Of a stretch of 13,544 bases of DNA, positions 1-6,516 are shown piece by piece (the first letter of the stretch is position 1; every line of letters begins with the position of its first letter). The notes beneath the pieces are model-generated. The model did no database searches. It was not told the origin of the DNA and saw only the letters and a program-made list of their open reading frames with translations. This DNA is from an uncultured bacterium (GTDB lineage Bacteria > Cloacimonadota > Cloacimonadia > Cloacimonadales > Cloacimonadaceae), in the NCBI GenBank assembly GCA_937924555.1, contig CALDSN010000067.1, positions 1 through 13,544 of the forward strand. Direction: 5' to 3'. The translations under genes were made by a program, and so were the position numbers.

Positions 1-221
1 AACCCCAAAGTGCATGGTTTACACTTTGTGATAATATGTCAAGATAAGTGTGCAGGATAAGGACTATAAGTTTAGGAGCAGGTAACAGCCGAAGTACATA
101 GTAGTATTCATTGGGCAGGCACATAGGGAAAGCCCTTTACACTGCGATACTAACTGCTAAGCAGCTATTCAGAAAACCTGCTTCCCTCTCCCTATTCGAA
201 AGTTTTTTAAGAAAATCGTGA

Positions 222-251
222 AATCTGTCACCAAAACCAGAATCTGTCACC
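222..251 (+). repeat. Two-copy 11-base direct repeat upstream of the small-gene unit
   Basis: The 11-mer AATCTGTCACC occurs at 222-232 and again at 241-251, a spacing of 19 bases (nearly two helical turns). It lies about 70-100 bases upstream of the start codon at 323. Direct repeats at near-integral helical spacing before a gene are often regulator binding sites, but no regulator is visible in the window, so that role is inference. Confidence 0.45.
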
Positions 252-272
252 CGCACCATTATGAAGGCGCGA

Positions 273-284
273 TTTTCCGGAAAA
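273..284. repeat. 12-base perfect palindrome (possible operator)
   Basis: TTTTCCGGAAAA is a perfect 12-base palindrome located 39 bases before the start codon at 323. It overlaps the weak candidate -35 element, which would suit an operator. No hairpin function is likely because there is no loop. Function is inferred from position only. Confidence 0.35.
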
Positions 285-322
285 ATAAGCAAGCCTATCA
301 TAATAAAACAGGAGACAAAACA

Positions 323-775
323 ATGAAAGTACTATTCAAGTATGGAATCAAAACCTACACCGGAACCCTCGATGAGATGACCTATGGCAGCTACCGCGAT
401 GGTAGCCTGTGCATAGGACGCAAGTATGTAATCCCTGCTGAGACTGCGCAGAATGCCAGCGTAGCAGAAATCTCCAAGAACCTGGCAACTGTATATGCAT
501 CTTGCAGCGCAGGCTATAAAGCAGATCTGAAGACCTATGCCCGCAAGCATGAGGCTTTGGTGCCTGCCAGAAAGCTTGCTCCCAATGCCTATGCCATCTT
601 TGTGCGGATGATGTATCTCTTCAGCGAGCTGGATAGCGGTCATGTGGACTTGGCAAGCGTAAGCTATGCCGATTTGCAGACCATTGGCGCGGACATTGCC
701 AGCGTTGCCGATGCCGTGGGTAGCGGTTATCTGCCGAAAGTTGCCGGTGCAGATGCCCTGACCGCAGAGATGTAA
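323..775 (+). CDS. Hypothetical protein, 150 aa
   Basis: I do not recognise the family. The ATG at 323 is preceded by AGGAG (310-314) at 8-base spacing, so it is preferred over an upstream in-frame GTG at 218 that has no clear ribosome binding site. The protein starts MKVLFKYGIKTYTGTLDEMT, has no signal peptide or membrane segment, and seems cytosolic. The middle and C-terminal half (about 45-145) is alanine- and leucine-rich and probably helical, with basic stretches YKADLKTYARKHE and LVPARKLAPNAYAIF. The stop is followed within 11 bases by a 53-residue gene, so the two probably form a unit. Hand counts on several lines give roughly 50-60% GC, higher than the roughly 45% in the peptidase gene, which could mean a different origin or strong expression. 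The opposite strand also has an open frame, but it lacks comparable start signals. Confidence 0.7.
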   Translation: MKVLFKYGIKTYTGTLDEMTYGSYRDGSLCIGRKYVIPAETAQNASVAEISKNLATVYASCSAGYKADLKTYARKHEALVPARKLAPNAYAIFVRMMYLFSELDSGHVDLASVSYADLQTIGADIASVADAVGSGYLPKVAGADALTAEM

Positions 776-785
776 GGGAGGAAAC

Positions 786-947
786 ATGCAAGCAAACAAT
801 CCTTTGGTGAAAGAGCTGGCAACCCGCATCAACAAGCTGGTGAACATCCCGCTTATCAACGAGCAGAACGAGCAGGTCTTCTTCGAAATGGTGGTTGGTA
901 TCCTTCTGGATATCTTCCTCAGCGAGTTGGACAAACAACTCGGGTAA
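786..947 (+). CDS. Small hypothetical protein, 53 aa
   Basis: This short gene begins with an ATG at 786, preceded by GGGAGG (776-781) directly after the stop codon of the 150-residue gene, and ends with TAA at 945-947. The protein runs MQANNPLVKELATRINKLVN and continues through IPLINEQNEQVFFEMVVGI to the end LDKQLG. It looks like two amphipathic helices, the second quite hydrophobic (VFFEMVVGILLDIFLSELD), with no signal peptide. A helical partner or oligomerising protein for the upstream product is a reasonable guess, but no function can be assigned. The strong ribosome binding site, the 10-base gap from the preceding stop and the terminator 17 bases beyond its stop argue that it is a real gene. 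Confidence 0.62.
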   Translation: MQANNPLVKELATRINKLVNIPLINEQNEQVFFEMVVGILLDIFLSELDKQLG

Positions 948-964
948 ACTAAGTAAACGTAAAA

Positions 965-999
965 AAAACCACGGAGAGCTTCACGCCCTTCGTGGTTTT
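965..999. terminator. Bidirectional intrinsic terminator
   Basis: AAAACCACG (965-973) pairs with CGTGGTTTT (991-999); a G-U pair and two further pairs extend the stem to about 12 base pairs with an 11-base loop. An A run precedes the stem (961-968) and a T run ends it, so the hairpin has a U tract when read from either strand. It sits between the plus-strand small genes (stop 947) and the convergent minus-strand ispE (stop 1017) and can serve both. Confidence 0.75.
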
Positions 1000-1016
1000 A
1001 ATATGTCTATGAAAAG

Positions 1017-1856
1017 CTATAATGGCAAAATGGCTTGTTGGGGAGTAATCGTACAGGTCTTATGTGTCCAGATGCCTAAGCTGTTGAAATGGCTTTTACA
1101 TCGCTCAAGGTCATCAGGATTGGGAAATATCCCAAAGCAGGTGGAACCACTACCGCTGAGCATGGATACCTCTGCCCCAAAACCGGAAATGGAACGTAGC
1201 AGCGCATCAACTTCGGGAAAGTACTGCCGTATGCCTGCTTCCAAGCGGTTGAAACATGATTCGTTTAGATTATGGGAATCGAATTGCCTTTGTTGCTCCG
1301 GTGAGGGTATCAGCACAAGTTTGTAAGCCAGAGAGCTTGGAATGGCAATGCCGGGATTGACCAACAGGATATGAGAAATATTAATCGGAGCAAGAGCTGT
1401 AATTTGCTCTCCCCTATTGGTGCCGAGAGCACAACCGCCTTCCAGAAAGAAGTTTATATCGCTACCAAAGCCTGAGGCAATTTGGTGAAGCTCATTGGAA
1501 GATAATCCAAGTTCCCACAGTTTATTCAGGCATTTCAAAGTCTCCGCAGCATTGCTGCTGCCCCCGCCCAAGCCCGCTGCAATAGGGATGTGTTTATCAA
1601 GATGGATGCGCACTCCCATTTCTGGATGATAGGTATTGTGTAAATACTCGGCAATCTTATATACAAGATTGTGCGGCGAGGCAAGGTCGGGATTGCTACA
1701 GCTCAGATGTATCCCGGGGGAAGAACTAAGCTCGAAGCTTAGACTATCAAAAAGGTCAATACTGCTGAACACAGTATTGACCTGATGATAGTTATTTGGT
1801 AGCTTGCCGCAAACCTCAAGAAACAGATTGATTTTTGCGTAGGAAGCGATTAACAT
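1017..1856 (-). CDS. ispE: 4-diphosphocytidyl-2-C-methyl-D-erythritol kinase (IspE)
   Basis: This GHMP-family kinase phosphorylates the 2-hydroxyl of CDP-methylerythritol with ATP in the cytosolic MEP route to isoprenoid precursors. From the ATG at 1856 the protein has 279 residues, close to the family's usual 280-300. The N-terminus SYAKINLFL (K8, N10) matches the substrate-binding start of IspE; the ATP-binding GHMP loop PIAAGLGGGSSNAA lies at about 91-104; FGSDINFF (D133) matches the catalytic aspartate region; and LSGSGSTCFGIF at about 233-244 is the C-terminal GHMP glycine motif. The in-frame ATG 33 bases upstream is rejected because IspE proteins begin just before the AKIN motif. The ribosome binding site is weak (AGAAGAAG), and the start lies 41 bases inside the end of the tyrosine kinase gene, which suggests translational coupling. 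The stop is followed by the shared terminator. Confidence 0.93.
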   Translation of the reverse strand: MLIASYAKINLFLEVCGKLPNNYHQVNTVFSSIDLFDSLSFELSSSPGIHLSCSNPDLASPHNLVYKIAEYLHNTYHPEMGVRIHLDKHIPIAAGLGGGSSNAAETLKCLNKLWELGLSSNELHQIASGFGSDINFFLEGGCALGTNRGEQITALAPINISHILLVNPGIAIPSSLAYKLVLIPSPEQQRQFDSHNLNESCFNRLEAGIRQYFPEVDALLRSISGFGAEVSMLSGSGSTCFGIFPNPDDLERCKSHFNSLGIWTHKTCTITPQQAILPL

Positions 1857-4101
1857 TCTTCTTCTGCTTTTTGGGAACCTCGTCACCATAGTAGTAGTAA
1901 TAATAGTAGTAGTAATAATAGTAATTCTGCTTACTGTAATACTTCTGCACGTAGATGCTGTTCACTATAATGCCGTCGATTTTGGCATCGATATTCTCCA
2001 TCAGCTCTTTGGTACGCTTGATAATGCCTTTTTCCGTGAAGCCACAACGTACAACGATGAAGGTCATGTCCACTTTCTTGGTTAGGATAAGGGCATCAGT
2101 TACCGCAATAATGGGCGGAGTATCAAACAAGATATAGTCATATTTCTTTCTAAGCTCTTCAATCAGCACATCCGTGCGAGGAGAGGCAATCAACTCAGAA
2201 GGATTCGGAGGAACAAAACCACTGGTAATTATATCCAAGTTTTGGATACCGGAATCCTTCACCACTTGGTCCAAAGTCACTTCAGGATCAATAAGGTAGT
2301 CACTAACCCCGTTTTCTTTTTCCAAGGCAAACTTGGAATGAATTGTGGGGCGGCGCATATCCATGTCTATCAGTACAACCTTGCTATTCATTTGAGCTAA
2401 TGTGATAGAAAGGTTAGCAATGGTTGTGGATTTACCTTCCTTGGGTCCGGATGAGGTAATCAGCAAGGTAGTACTACCCTCTGCTTTGCGGGAGAGGATA
2501 TTGGTTCTAAGTGTTCTATATGCTTCAGCAATGGGGGATTTGGGAGCATAATGTGACACAAGCTGCATCAACACAAAATGCATGGATTTTGTAAGCTGCT
2601 CTCTGTTCTCCCCTTCTGCCGCTTCTATCATATAGTTGAATTCCTGAAGCTTGGATTCTGATTCGCGGATAAGAGGAATTGTTCCAACTATAGGAAGGCG
2701 AACATAGGTTTCCATGTCTTCAAGTGTACGGAGCTTAGTATCAAGAGAATGCACGATGAAAGCGACACCGATTCCCAGACCCAAGCCCAAGATGATGCCG
2801 ACAAGGATATTCATTGATACACGAGGCTTGATAGGAATAGTAGGGCGTTCTGCGAAATCAATGATACGGACATTACCTACCTTAGCTTGCTCTGCAACTT
2901 TGGCATCCTCATACTTCTCCATCATAATGCCATGAATCTTCTCATCAAGCATCATGTTTCTGGTGAGACGTGCAAGTTCCAACTCAGTATTAGGAATGGC
3001 GATTATCCGTTGGTCATACATCTCTTTTGTCTGCTCCAGACCGTCCACTTTAGCTCTTGCCATCTCAAGTTCGAGATTAGCTTGGATTATTTTCGCCAGC
3101 AACTCACTTCTAGTGGTTAGAGGATCATTGTTAACCGAAATAGAAACAAGCTTGCGGACCTCGAGGTCAAGAGTGGCTTTAGCATTTTCCATTTCTCGTT
3201 TAAGCAGAAGAATCTGGGGATGATCGAGAGGATACTCATTCTTTGTAACAAGCTTTGTAACCAATGCTTGGGTCTCAACAATCTGCTTACGGAGTTCCGT
3301 AATGTACGGTGCTTTAAGAATATTATCCACATCCACCAGCAATGAATCCTGTTCTCGAAGCTGGCGATTAAGCATGTCGAGGGATTTTGCCTTCACAGCC
3401 TGGTCTGTAAGTGATTCCTCATAAAGAGCTTCCAAATCTGATGATTGAATAATCAACTGCTGAGTCTCTTCCGAAAGCTCCGTAAGTTTGTTAAGGTTCT
3501 TGAACTCACGAAGATCATTCTCGGAGCTTTGTAATCTCCGGGATATCGCATCTAACTGAGTCTCAAGAAACTCGCGGATAGTGGTGAATTCCAATCTGGC
3601 ATATTGCGTGTTCTGTTGTTGAATAGCTTCAGCAATTGAATTCACCGCAGCCATAGCTTCAGTTTGGTTGGTAGATTCGTAGCTAATGGTTAATATATCT
3701 GTTTCACGTTTTGATTCTACTTTGAGTCGCATCAGACTTGCTGCAGGATTGCCGGAAACATTCGCCGGGAAGGTATCCCAATCAGGATACTTTTTCATGA
3801 TGTCCCAAGCAAGAGTCATTATCGGCTTACTACGAATAAGCTCAATTTGGTTATTCAAGCTGTTCTTGCCAATCCCGGGAGTTGCAAGAAACATCAGATC
3901 GGTGTTTCCTTTCTGATCTTCCAGAAGGATACGAGCTGAAGCAGAGTAGATTTTATCCTGACGAGCAGTGTAGAAGACAGTGGCGACAACTACAACGGAA
4001 AATACCAAAACGATAAGATAGCGATATTGAAGTACTATTCTGAGGTAATCCGAGAGTTTGATTTCATCTTGAACCGGTGCAGTGATGTTTTGATGTTCCA
4101 T
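1816..4101 (-). CDS. Polysaccharide biosynthesis tyrosine autokinase (Wzz/Wzc-type BY-kinase)
   Basis: This 761-residue inner-membrane protein joins a Wzz chain-length domain to a cytosolic bacterial tyrosine kinase; such proteins control capsule or exopolysaccharide polymerisation and export by cycles of autophosphorylation. Visible parts: membrane segment 1 at about 28-45; Wzz periplasmic region with long coiled coil (about 165-405); proline-rich RPTIPIKPRV (419-428) leading into membrane segment 2 (about 430-450); the linker motif AEAYRTLRTNI (525-535); Walker A GPKEGKSTT (552-560); Walker A' VVLIDMDMRRP (575-585); Walker B YDYILFDTPP (654-663); and a C-terminal tyrosine cluster. The cluster is extreme: YY at 721-722 and 12 unbroken tyrosines at 727-738, followed by a basic 23-residue tail. 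The start has AAGGGGGG about 10 bases upstream, overlapping the stop of the SLBB gene 15 bases away. The tail overlaps ispE by 41 bases. No partner phosphatase is visible. Confidence 0.93.
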   Translation of the reverse strand: MEHQNITAPVQDEIKLSDYLRIVLQYRYLIVLVFSVVVVATVFYTARQDKIYSASARILLEDQKGNTDLMFLATPGIGKNSLNNQIELIRSKPIMTLAWDIMKKYPDWDTFPANVSGNPAASLMRLKVESKRETDILTISYESTNQTEAMAAVNSIAEAIQQQNTQYARLEFTTIREFLETQLDAISRRLQSSENDLREFKNLNKLTELSEETQQLIIQSSDLEALYEESLTDQAVKAKSLDMLNRQLREQDSLLVDVDNILKAPYITELRKQIVETQALVTKLVTKNEYPLDHPQILLLKREMENAKATLDLEVRKLVSISVNNDPLTTRSELLAKIIQANLELEMARAKVDGLEQTKEMYDQRIIAIPNTELELARLTRNMMLDEKIHGIMMEKYEDAKVAEQAKVGNVRIIDFAERPTIPIKPRVSMNILVGIILGLGLGIGVAFIVHSLDTKLRTLEDMETYVRLPIVGTIPLIRESESKLQEFNYMIEAAEGENREQLTKSMHFVLMQLVSHYAPKSPIAEAYRTLRTNILSRKAEGSTTLLITSSGPKEGKSTTIANLSITLAQMNSKVVLIDMDMRRPTIHSKFALEKENGVSDYLIDPEVTLDQVVKDSGIQNLDIITSGFVPPNPSELIASPRTDVLIEELRKKYDYILFDTPPIIAVTDALILTKKVDMTFIVVRCGFTEKGIIKRTKELMENIDAKIDGIIVNSIYVQKYYSKQNYYYYYYYYYYYYGDEVPKKQKKNVNRFLRKNQSVS
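1888..1923 (-). repeat. 15-base tandem repeat encoding 12 tyrosines
   Basis: On the minus strand these 36 bases contain only TAT and TAC codons, arranged with a perfect 15-base period (unit TATTATTACTACTAC, about 2.4 copies). The unit is a multiple of three, so gain or loss of one copy would change the tyrosine run by five without shifting the frame. It encodes residues 727-738 of the autokinase, the region where this family is autophosphorylated. Confidence 0.9.
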
Positions 4102-4116
4102 CTATTTGTGCCCCCC

Positions 4117-4602
4117 TTACTTTACGTTGGTAACCAGATTATAAACACTGAGGGCAATTGCAACTTTAGACAAGAAATCAGCTACCCTGGAGAATGCATA
4201 GAATATTGTCCCGGATATAACCACTGTGTCACCGGGTTTTAGCTCGGGTATCAGAGATCCATCACCAGTTTCCAAGTATTTCTTGAAATTGACCCAAATC
4301 ACTTTCTCGCCTTCAGCGGAAGGACGGACTATCCTGATCTTGGAAAGCTTTGCATCTTCCTTGGGACCCCCGGCTAAAGCAAGCAGGCTAAGGAAATCGG
4401 TATCATCGGGCACAACGTAGAGCCCTGGTTTATAAACTTGCCCAAGTATGTAGGTATTCATTTTCAGCTTTTCAACTCCACTGCGAATACCATCGTAAGT
4501 ATAGGCAGAGATGTTTGAGGAAGGGGTAAAGGACGTTGCCCCTTGGCTGAATAAAGACATGGCAATCCCTACTAACAGGAGTGCTAATAATATCCTCTTC
4601 AC
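4117..4602 (-). CDS. Small SLBB-domain polysaccharide export protein
   Basis: The 161-residue protein has an N-terminal signal peptide (MKRILLALLLVGIAMSLFSQ, cleavage near 20-22), then a single SLBB beta-grasp domain at about 49-130 (YILGQVYKPGLYVV, LLALAGGPKEDAKLSKIRIVRP, LKPGDTVVI), and a hydrophobic C-terminal stretch (about 137-157) that may be a membrane or amphipathic helix. SLBB domains occur in Wza-type outer-membrane export proteins, and the gene lies 15 bases ahead of the Wzc-type kinase, so a role in polysaccharide export across the periplasm or outer membrane is likely. It is short for the family: the Poly_export domain and further SLBB repeats of Wza are absent. The start is GTG at 4602, within ATGTGA; the ATG two bases upstream is immediately followed by a stop in its own frame, and AAGAGG (4608-4613) sits 5 bases before the GTG. 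Confidence 0.82.
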   Translation of the reverse strand: MKRILLALLLVGIAMSLFSQGATSFTPSSNISAYTYDGIRSGVEKLKMNTYILGQVYKPGLYVVPDDTDFLSLLALAGGPKEDAKLSKIRIVRPSAEGEKVIWVNFKKYLETGDGSLIPELKPGDTVVISGTIFYAFSRVADFLSKVAIALSVYNLVTNVK

Positions 4603-4624
4603 ATTATCCTCTTATTCATTTTAT

Positions 4625-4655
4625 GTTATATTCTGTAGTTAACGGTTATAGTCAA
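4625..4655 (-). promoter_or_regulatory. Putative sigma-70-type promoter for the export/kinase/ispE unit
   Basis: In the 121-base gap between the lipoprotein and SLBB genes, the minus strand has TTGACT (4650-4655) followed after 17 bases by AATATA (4627-4632), or after 19 bases by TATAAC (4625-4630). Either could be a -10 element. It lies 20-50 bases upstream of the GTG start. The gap shows no convincing terminator for the gene before it, so read-through from that unit is also possible. Confidence 0.45.
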
Positions 4656-4723
4656 GCTAAATCTGCTTGCCGGCTGGGGTACAAATGTGTATATCATTAT
4701 TGTGCTGATAATTCGCATGAGTT

Positions 4724-5491
4724 TTACTCTATGGTAAAATACTGTTCTGCTGATTCCGAACCCATGGGGATATCATGATCGAAATCGTGTAGGAAACCAT
4801 CAATACGCCAGCTGATTGTTTCTCCGCTGGTAAACACGATCCCATTGGGAACCTGGAATTCATAGACATCAGTAGGTACATCAAGATCAATATCTTCAGA
4901 GTGAAGCAATGTCCCATCACTCCGCCACATTAATACTCTGAAAGAATCTGCTCCGGTGCTGTCATTTGCCCAATGAAGTTTGATACCAACAGGAGATACA
5001 ATCGCGCCATTGACAGGGTCAAGAGGTGTACATTTGGAGATTATCGCGTATGATACCGTGTCTGATACGCTGCTGTTTCCCGCTGCGTCGAAAAGCTGGG
5101 TGTAGTACGAATACCATGTGTTAAAGACAAGATCATTTGTGTCAGTGTAAGACATTGCTGTTGGGCTAACCCCGGTTGCTATCAGCTCCGGAATAGCCAA
5201 GCCATGATGAAATCGATAGACATCAACATGTGATAGATCAGTATCAACAAAGGGCTCCCATGTTATACGGATAAAGTTTCCTTCCGGTACTGTATCAATT
5301 CCATTGGTATTGTCGTTTACAAAATAGGGGTTTCCATTCCAAGTGACAGGTGGATCACCGGTATCTCCAAGGTGAGGTCTTAATGTAGGAGCTAATGGTG
5401 GCTCTGAATCCTGGTCGAGAGGGTCATCTCCCGAGCAAGATATGGTGAAGGCAATAATGATGCCCAGAATAAGTACTAATAGTGTTCTCAT
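4724..5491 (-). CDS. Lipoprotein with fibronectin type III-like domains
   Basis: The 255-residue product starts with a hydrophobic signal (MRTLLVLILGIIIAFTISC); Cys19 in the context TISC fits a lipobox, with Thr in the -3 place where Leu or Val is usual, so lipidation is likely but not certain. A low-complexity acidic linker (SGDDPLDQDSEPP) follows. Residues about 70-150 look like a fibronectin type III fold (FIRITWEPFVDTDLSHVDVY, then WYSYYTQLFDAAGNSS), and about 157-254 resemble a second beta-sandwich ending in EQYFTIE. There are no catalytic motifs, so a structural or binding role at the cell envelope is most likely. The gene lies 8 bases after the PorV-type gene, and AGGAG (5497-5501) overlaps that gene's stop codon, so the two are surely co-transcribed. 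A link to the surface attachment machinery is inferred from position. Confidence 0.72.
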   Translation of the reverse strand: MRTLLVLILGIIIAFTISCSGDDPLDQDSEPPLAPTLRPHLGDTGDPPVTWNGNPYFVNDNTNGIDTVPEGNFIRITWEPFVDTDLSHVDVYRFHHGLAIPELIATGVSPTAMSYTDTNDLVFNTWYSYYTQLFDAAGNSSVSDTVSYAIISKCTPLDPVNGAIVSPVGIKLHWANDSTGADSFRVLMWRSDGTLLHSEDIDLDVPTDVYEFQVPNGIVFTSGETISWRIDGFLHDFDHDIPMGSESAEQYFTIE

Positions 5492-5499
5492 ACTATCTC

Positions 5500-6510
5500 C
5501 TAGAACTTGACTCTTAATCCAAGTCGGTTTGTGAGTCCTATGGGATTCGTTACCATGGCATAATCAATTATTACTCCATAGAGTTTAACTGAAGCTCCCC
5601 AACTGAAGTTTTTATCGTAATAACCTGCTCTGACTCCCATTTTATTGTCATACTCCCAATCAATGCCATAGTGCTTTGTTCCATTATAAACATAGTCGTA
5701 ATCATAAGCAACGCATACTGTGGAATTCAAAGGAGGTATGGGCTGTTCTATTGCAACACCCATTTTAGTATTAAAAAGCACCTCATCCTTGATCTCACTA
5801 TCGGTATTCCAGGTTATATCGGTACCTGCTAAATCCTGGAAGTTCAGACCAAAATGGAGATTTCCGAAATCCTCTTGATCGAAAATTACTGCCAGATCCG
5901 TTTTTGCTTTGAATCCAAAATCTAAACCCGTACCGGTACCCATATTATCCTTTATTGAGCGTTTAATCAGCTTTATATCGCCCCCAAAACTAAAGTCAAA
6001 GGGTACTTCGAAGAAAAGCCAGCCCATGTTGGCATCATAATGGATGTTTTTAGCAAAGGAAAACTGGTAGAGGTCGTCCCTGCTTGTGAATTTCCCATCA
6101 GGAACACCCGGAAGGTGGTAGTAGCTATTGTTGATTCGTTGATCAACGTTAGTTCCTATCAGGTACTCCTCACTAAAAAAGGGAATGTCATTTACAGAAA
6201 GACGAGTGACGTTAAACCCAATGGATACTTGGTTTGGGAGAGGTTGAACAAAAGTGATATTATCATAAGCAGCTAACCCCTTATAGAGGAATGCATGCAT
6301 TGCCGATACCTCACTCTCCCGCAACAAACTCAGCCCGGCAGGATTCCAATAGATTGCAGAGCCATCATTGGCAAGTGCAACAAATGCTCCACCCATACCC
6401 AAGGCACGTACACCCGCACCTATCATCATGAAATCTCCGGCATAACGACCGGCAGCCAGGGGAACCAGTATTGTAAGCAGCAGGACTGTAATTACTAATA
6501 TCTTTCTCAT
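5500..6510 (-). CDS. porV: PorV/PorQ-family outer-membrane barrel protein
   Basis: This 336-residue protein belongs to the PorV/PorQ (formerly UPF0164) family of outer-membrane beta-barrels. In type IX secretion, PorV carries cargo proteins to the PorU sortase complex at the surface. Evidence: a signal peptide (MRKILVITVLLLTILVPLAAG), the family's N-terminal motif GAGVRALGMGGAFVALA followed by NDGSAIYWNPAGL (about 31-60), many alternating beta strands, and a terminal phenylalanine (LGLRVKF) typical of barrels inserted by the BAM complex. Two adjacent ATG codons exist at 6513 and 6510; AGGGA (6514-6518) is better placed for the second, so I chose 6510. The gene follows the C25 peptidase by only a few bases, the porU-porV arrangement seen in Bacteroidota, which favours PorV over other family members. 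Other family members of unknown job remain possible. Confidence 0.82.
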   Translation of the reverse strand: MRKILVITVLLLTILVPLAAGRYAGDFMMIGAGVRALGMGGAFVALANDGSAIYWNPAGLSLLRESEVSAMHAFLYKGLAAYDNITFVQPLPNQVSIGFNVTRLSVNDIPFFSEEYLIGTNVDQRINNSYYHLPGVPDGKFTSRDDLYQFSFAKNIHYDANMGWLFFEVPFDFSFGGDIKLIKRSIKDNMGTGTGLDFGFKAKTDLAVIFDQEDFGNLHFGLNFQDLAGTDITWNTDSEIKDEVLFNTKMGVAIEQPIPPLNSTVCVAYDYDYVYNGTKHYGIDWEYDNKMGVRAGYYDKNFSWGASVKLYGVIIDYAMVTNPIGLTNRLGLRVKF

Positions 6511-6516
6511 CATTCC

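Larger units (their letters stand above)
1..322. other. Gene-free stretch with short repeats
   Basis: I see no convincing coding region, tRNA or rRNA here. The stretch holds several short symmetrical elements: an inverted repeat CAAAGTG/CACTTTG (6-12 and 22-28, 9-base loop, no T run after it), an AGGG-AAAG-CCCT mini-hairpin (about 124-135), a CTGCTAAGCAG palindrome (154-164), and a 7-base complement AGCAGGT (77-83) with ACCTGCT (176-182) that would enclose the two middle elements. The last 100 bases contain a direct repeat and a palindrome listed separately. It presumably carries the promoter of the downstream plus-strand genes; a weak TTTTCC (273-278), 17 bases, TATCAT (296-301) arrangement is the best I find. 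The left part may belong to a gene or element outside the window. Confidence 0.4.

Noticed and set aside
1..200. Group II intron or other retroelement remnant
   Set aside because: Some phrases looked intron-like, but I find no domain V hairpin and no reverse transcriptase fragment, so the call cannot be supported.
218..322. N-terminal extension of the 150-residue protein from the GTG at 218
   Set aside because: The extension has no ribosome binding site, lies over the repeat and palindrome region, and the ATG at 323 has AGGAG at ideal spacing.
332..934. A 200-codon minus-strand open frame opposite the small plus-strand genes
   Set aside because: It lacks a clear ribosome binding site, its product is rich in Cys, Ser and Ile with no domain pattern, and the plus-strand frames have well-placed start signals, so it is an antisense shadow.
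1857..1889. Longer IspE start (ATG at 1889)
   Set aside because: It would add RFPKSRRR-type residues before the conserved AKIN start and begin at the edge of the tyrosine repeat; family members start just before this motif.
4721..4740. Terminator after the lipoprotein gene (TTTTAC/GTAAAA inverted repeat)
   Set aside because: The stem is only 6 base pairs, poor in GC, overlaps the stop codon and has no following U tract on the minus strand.
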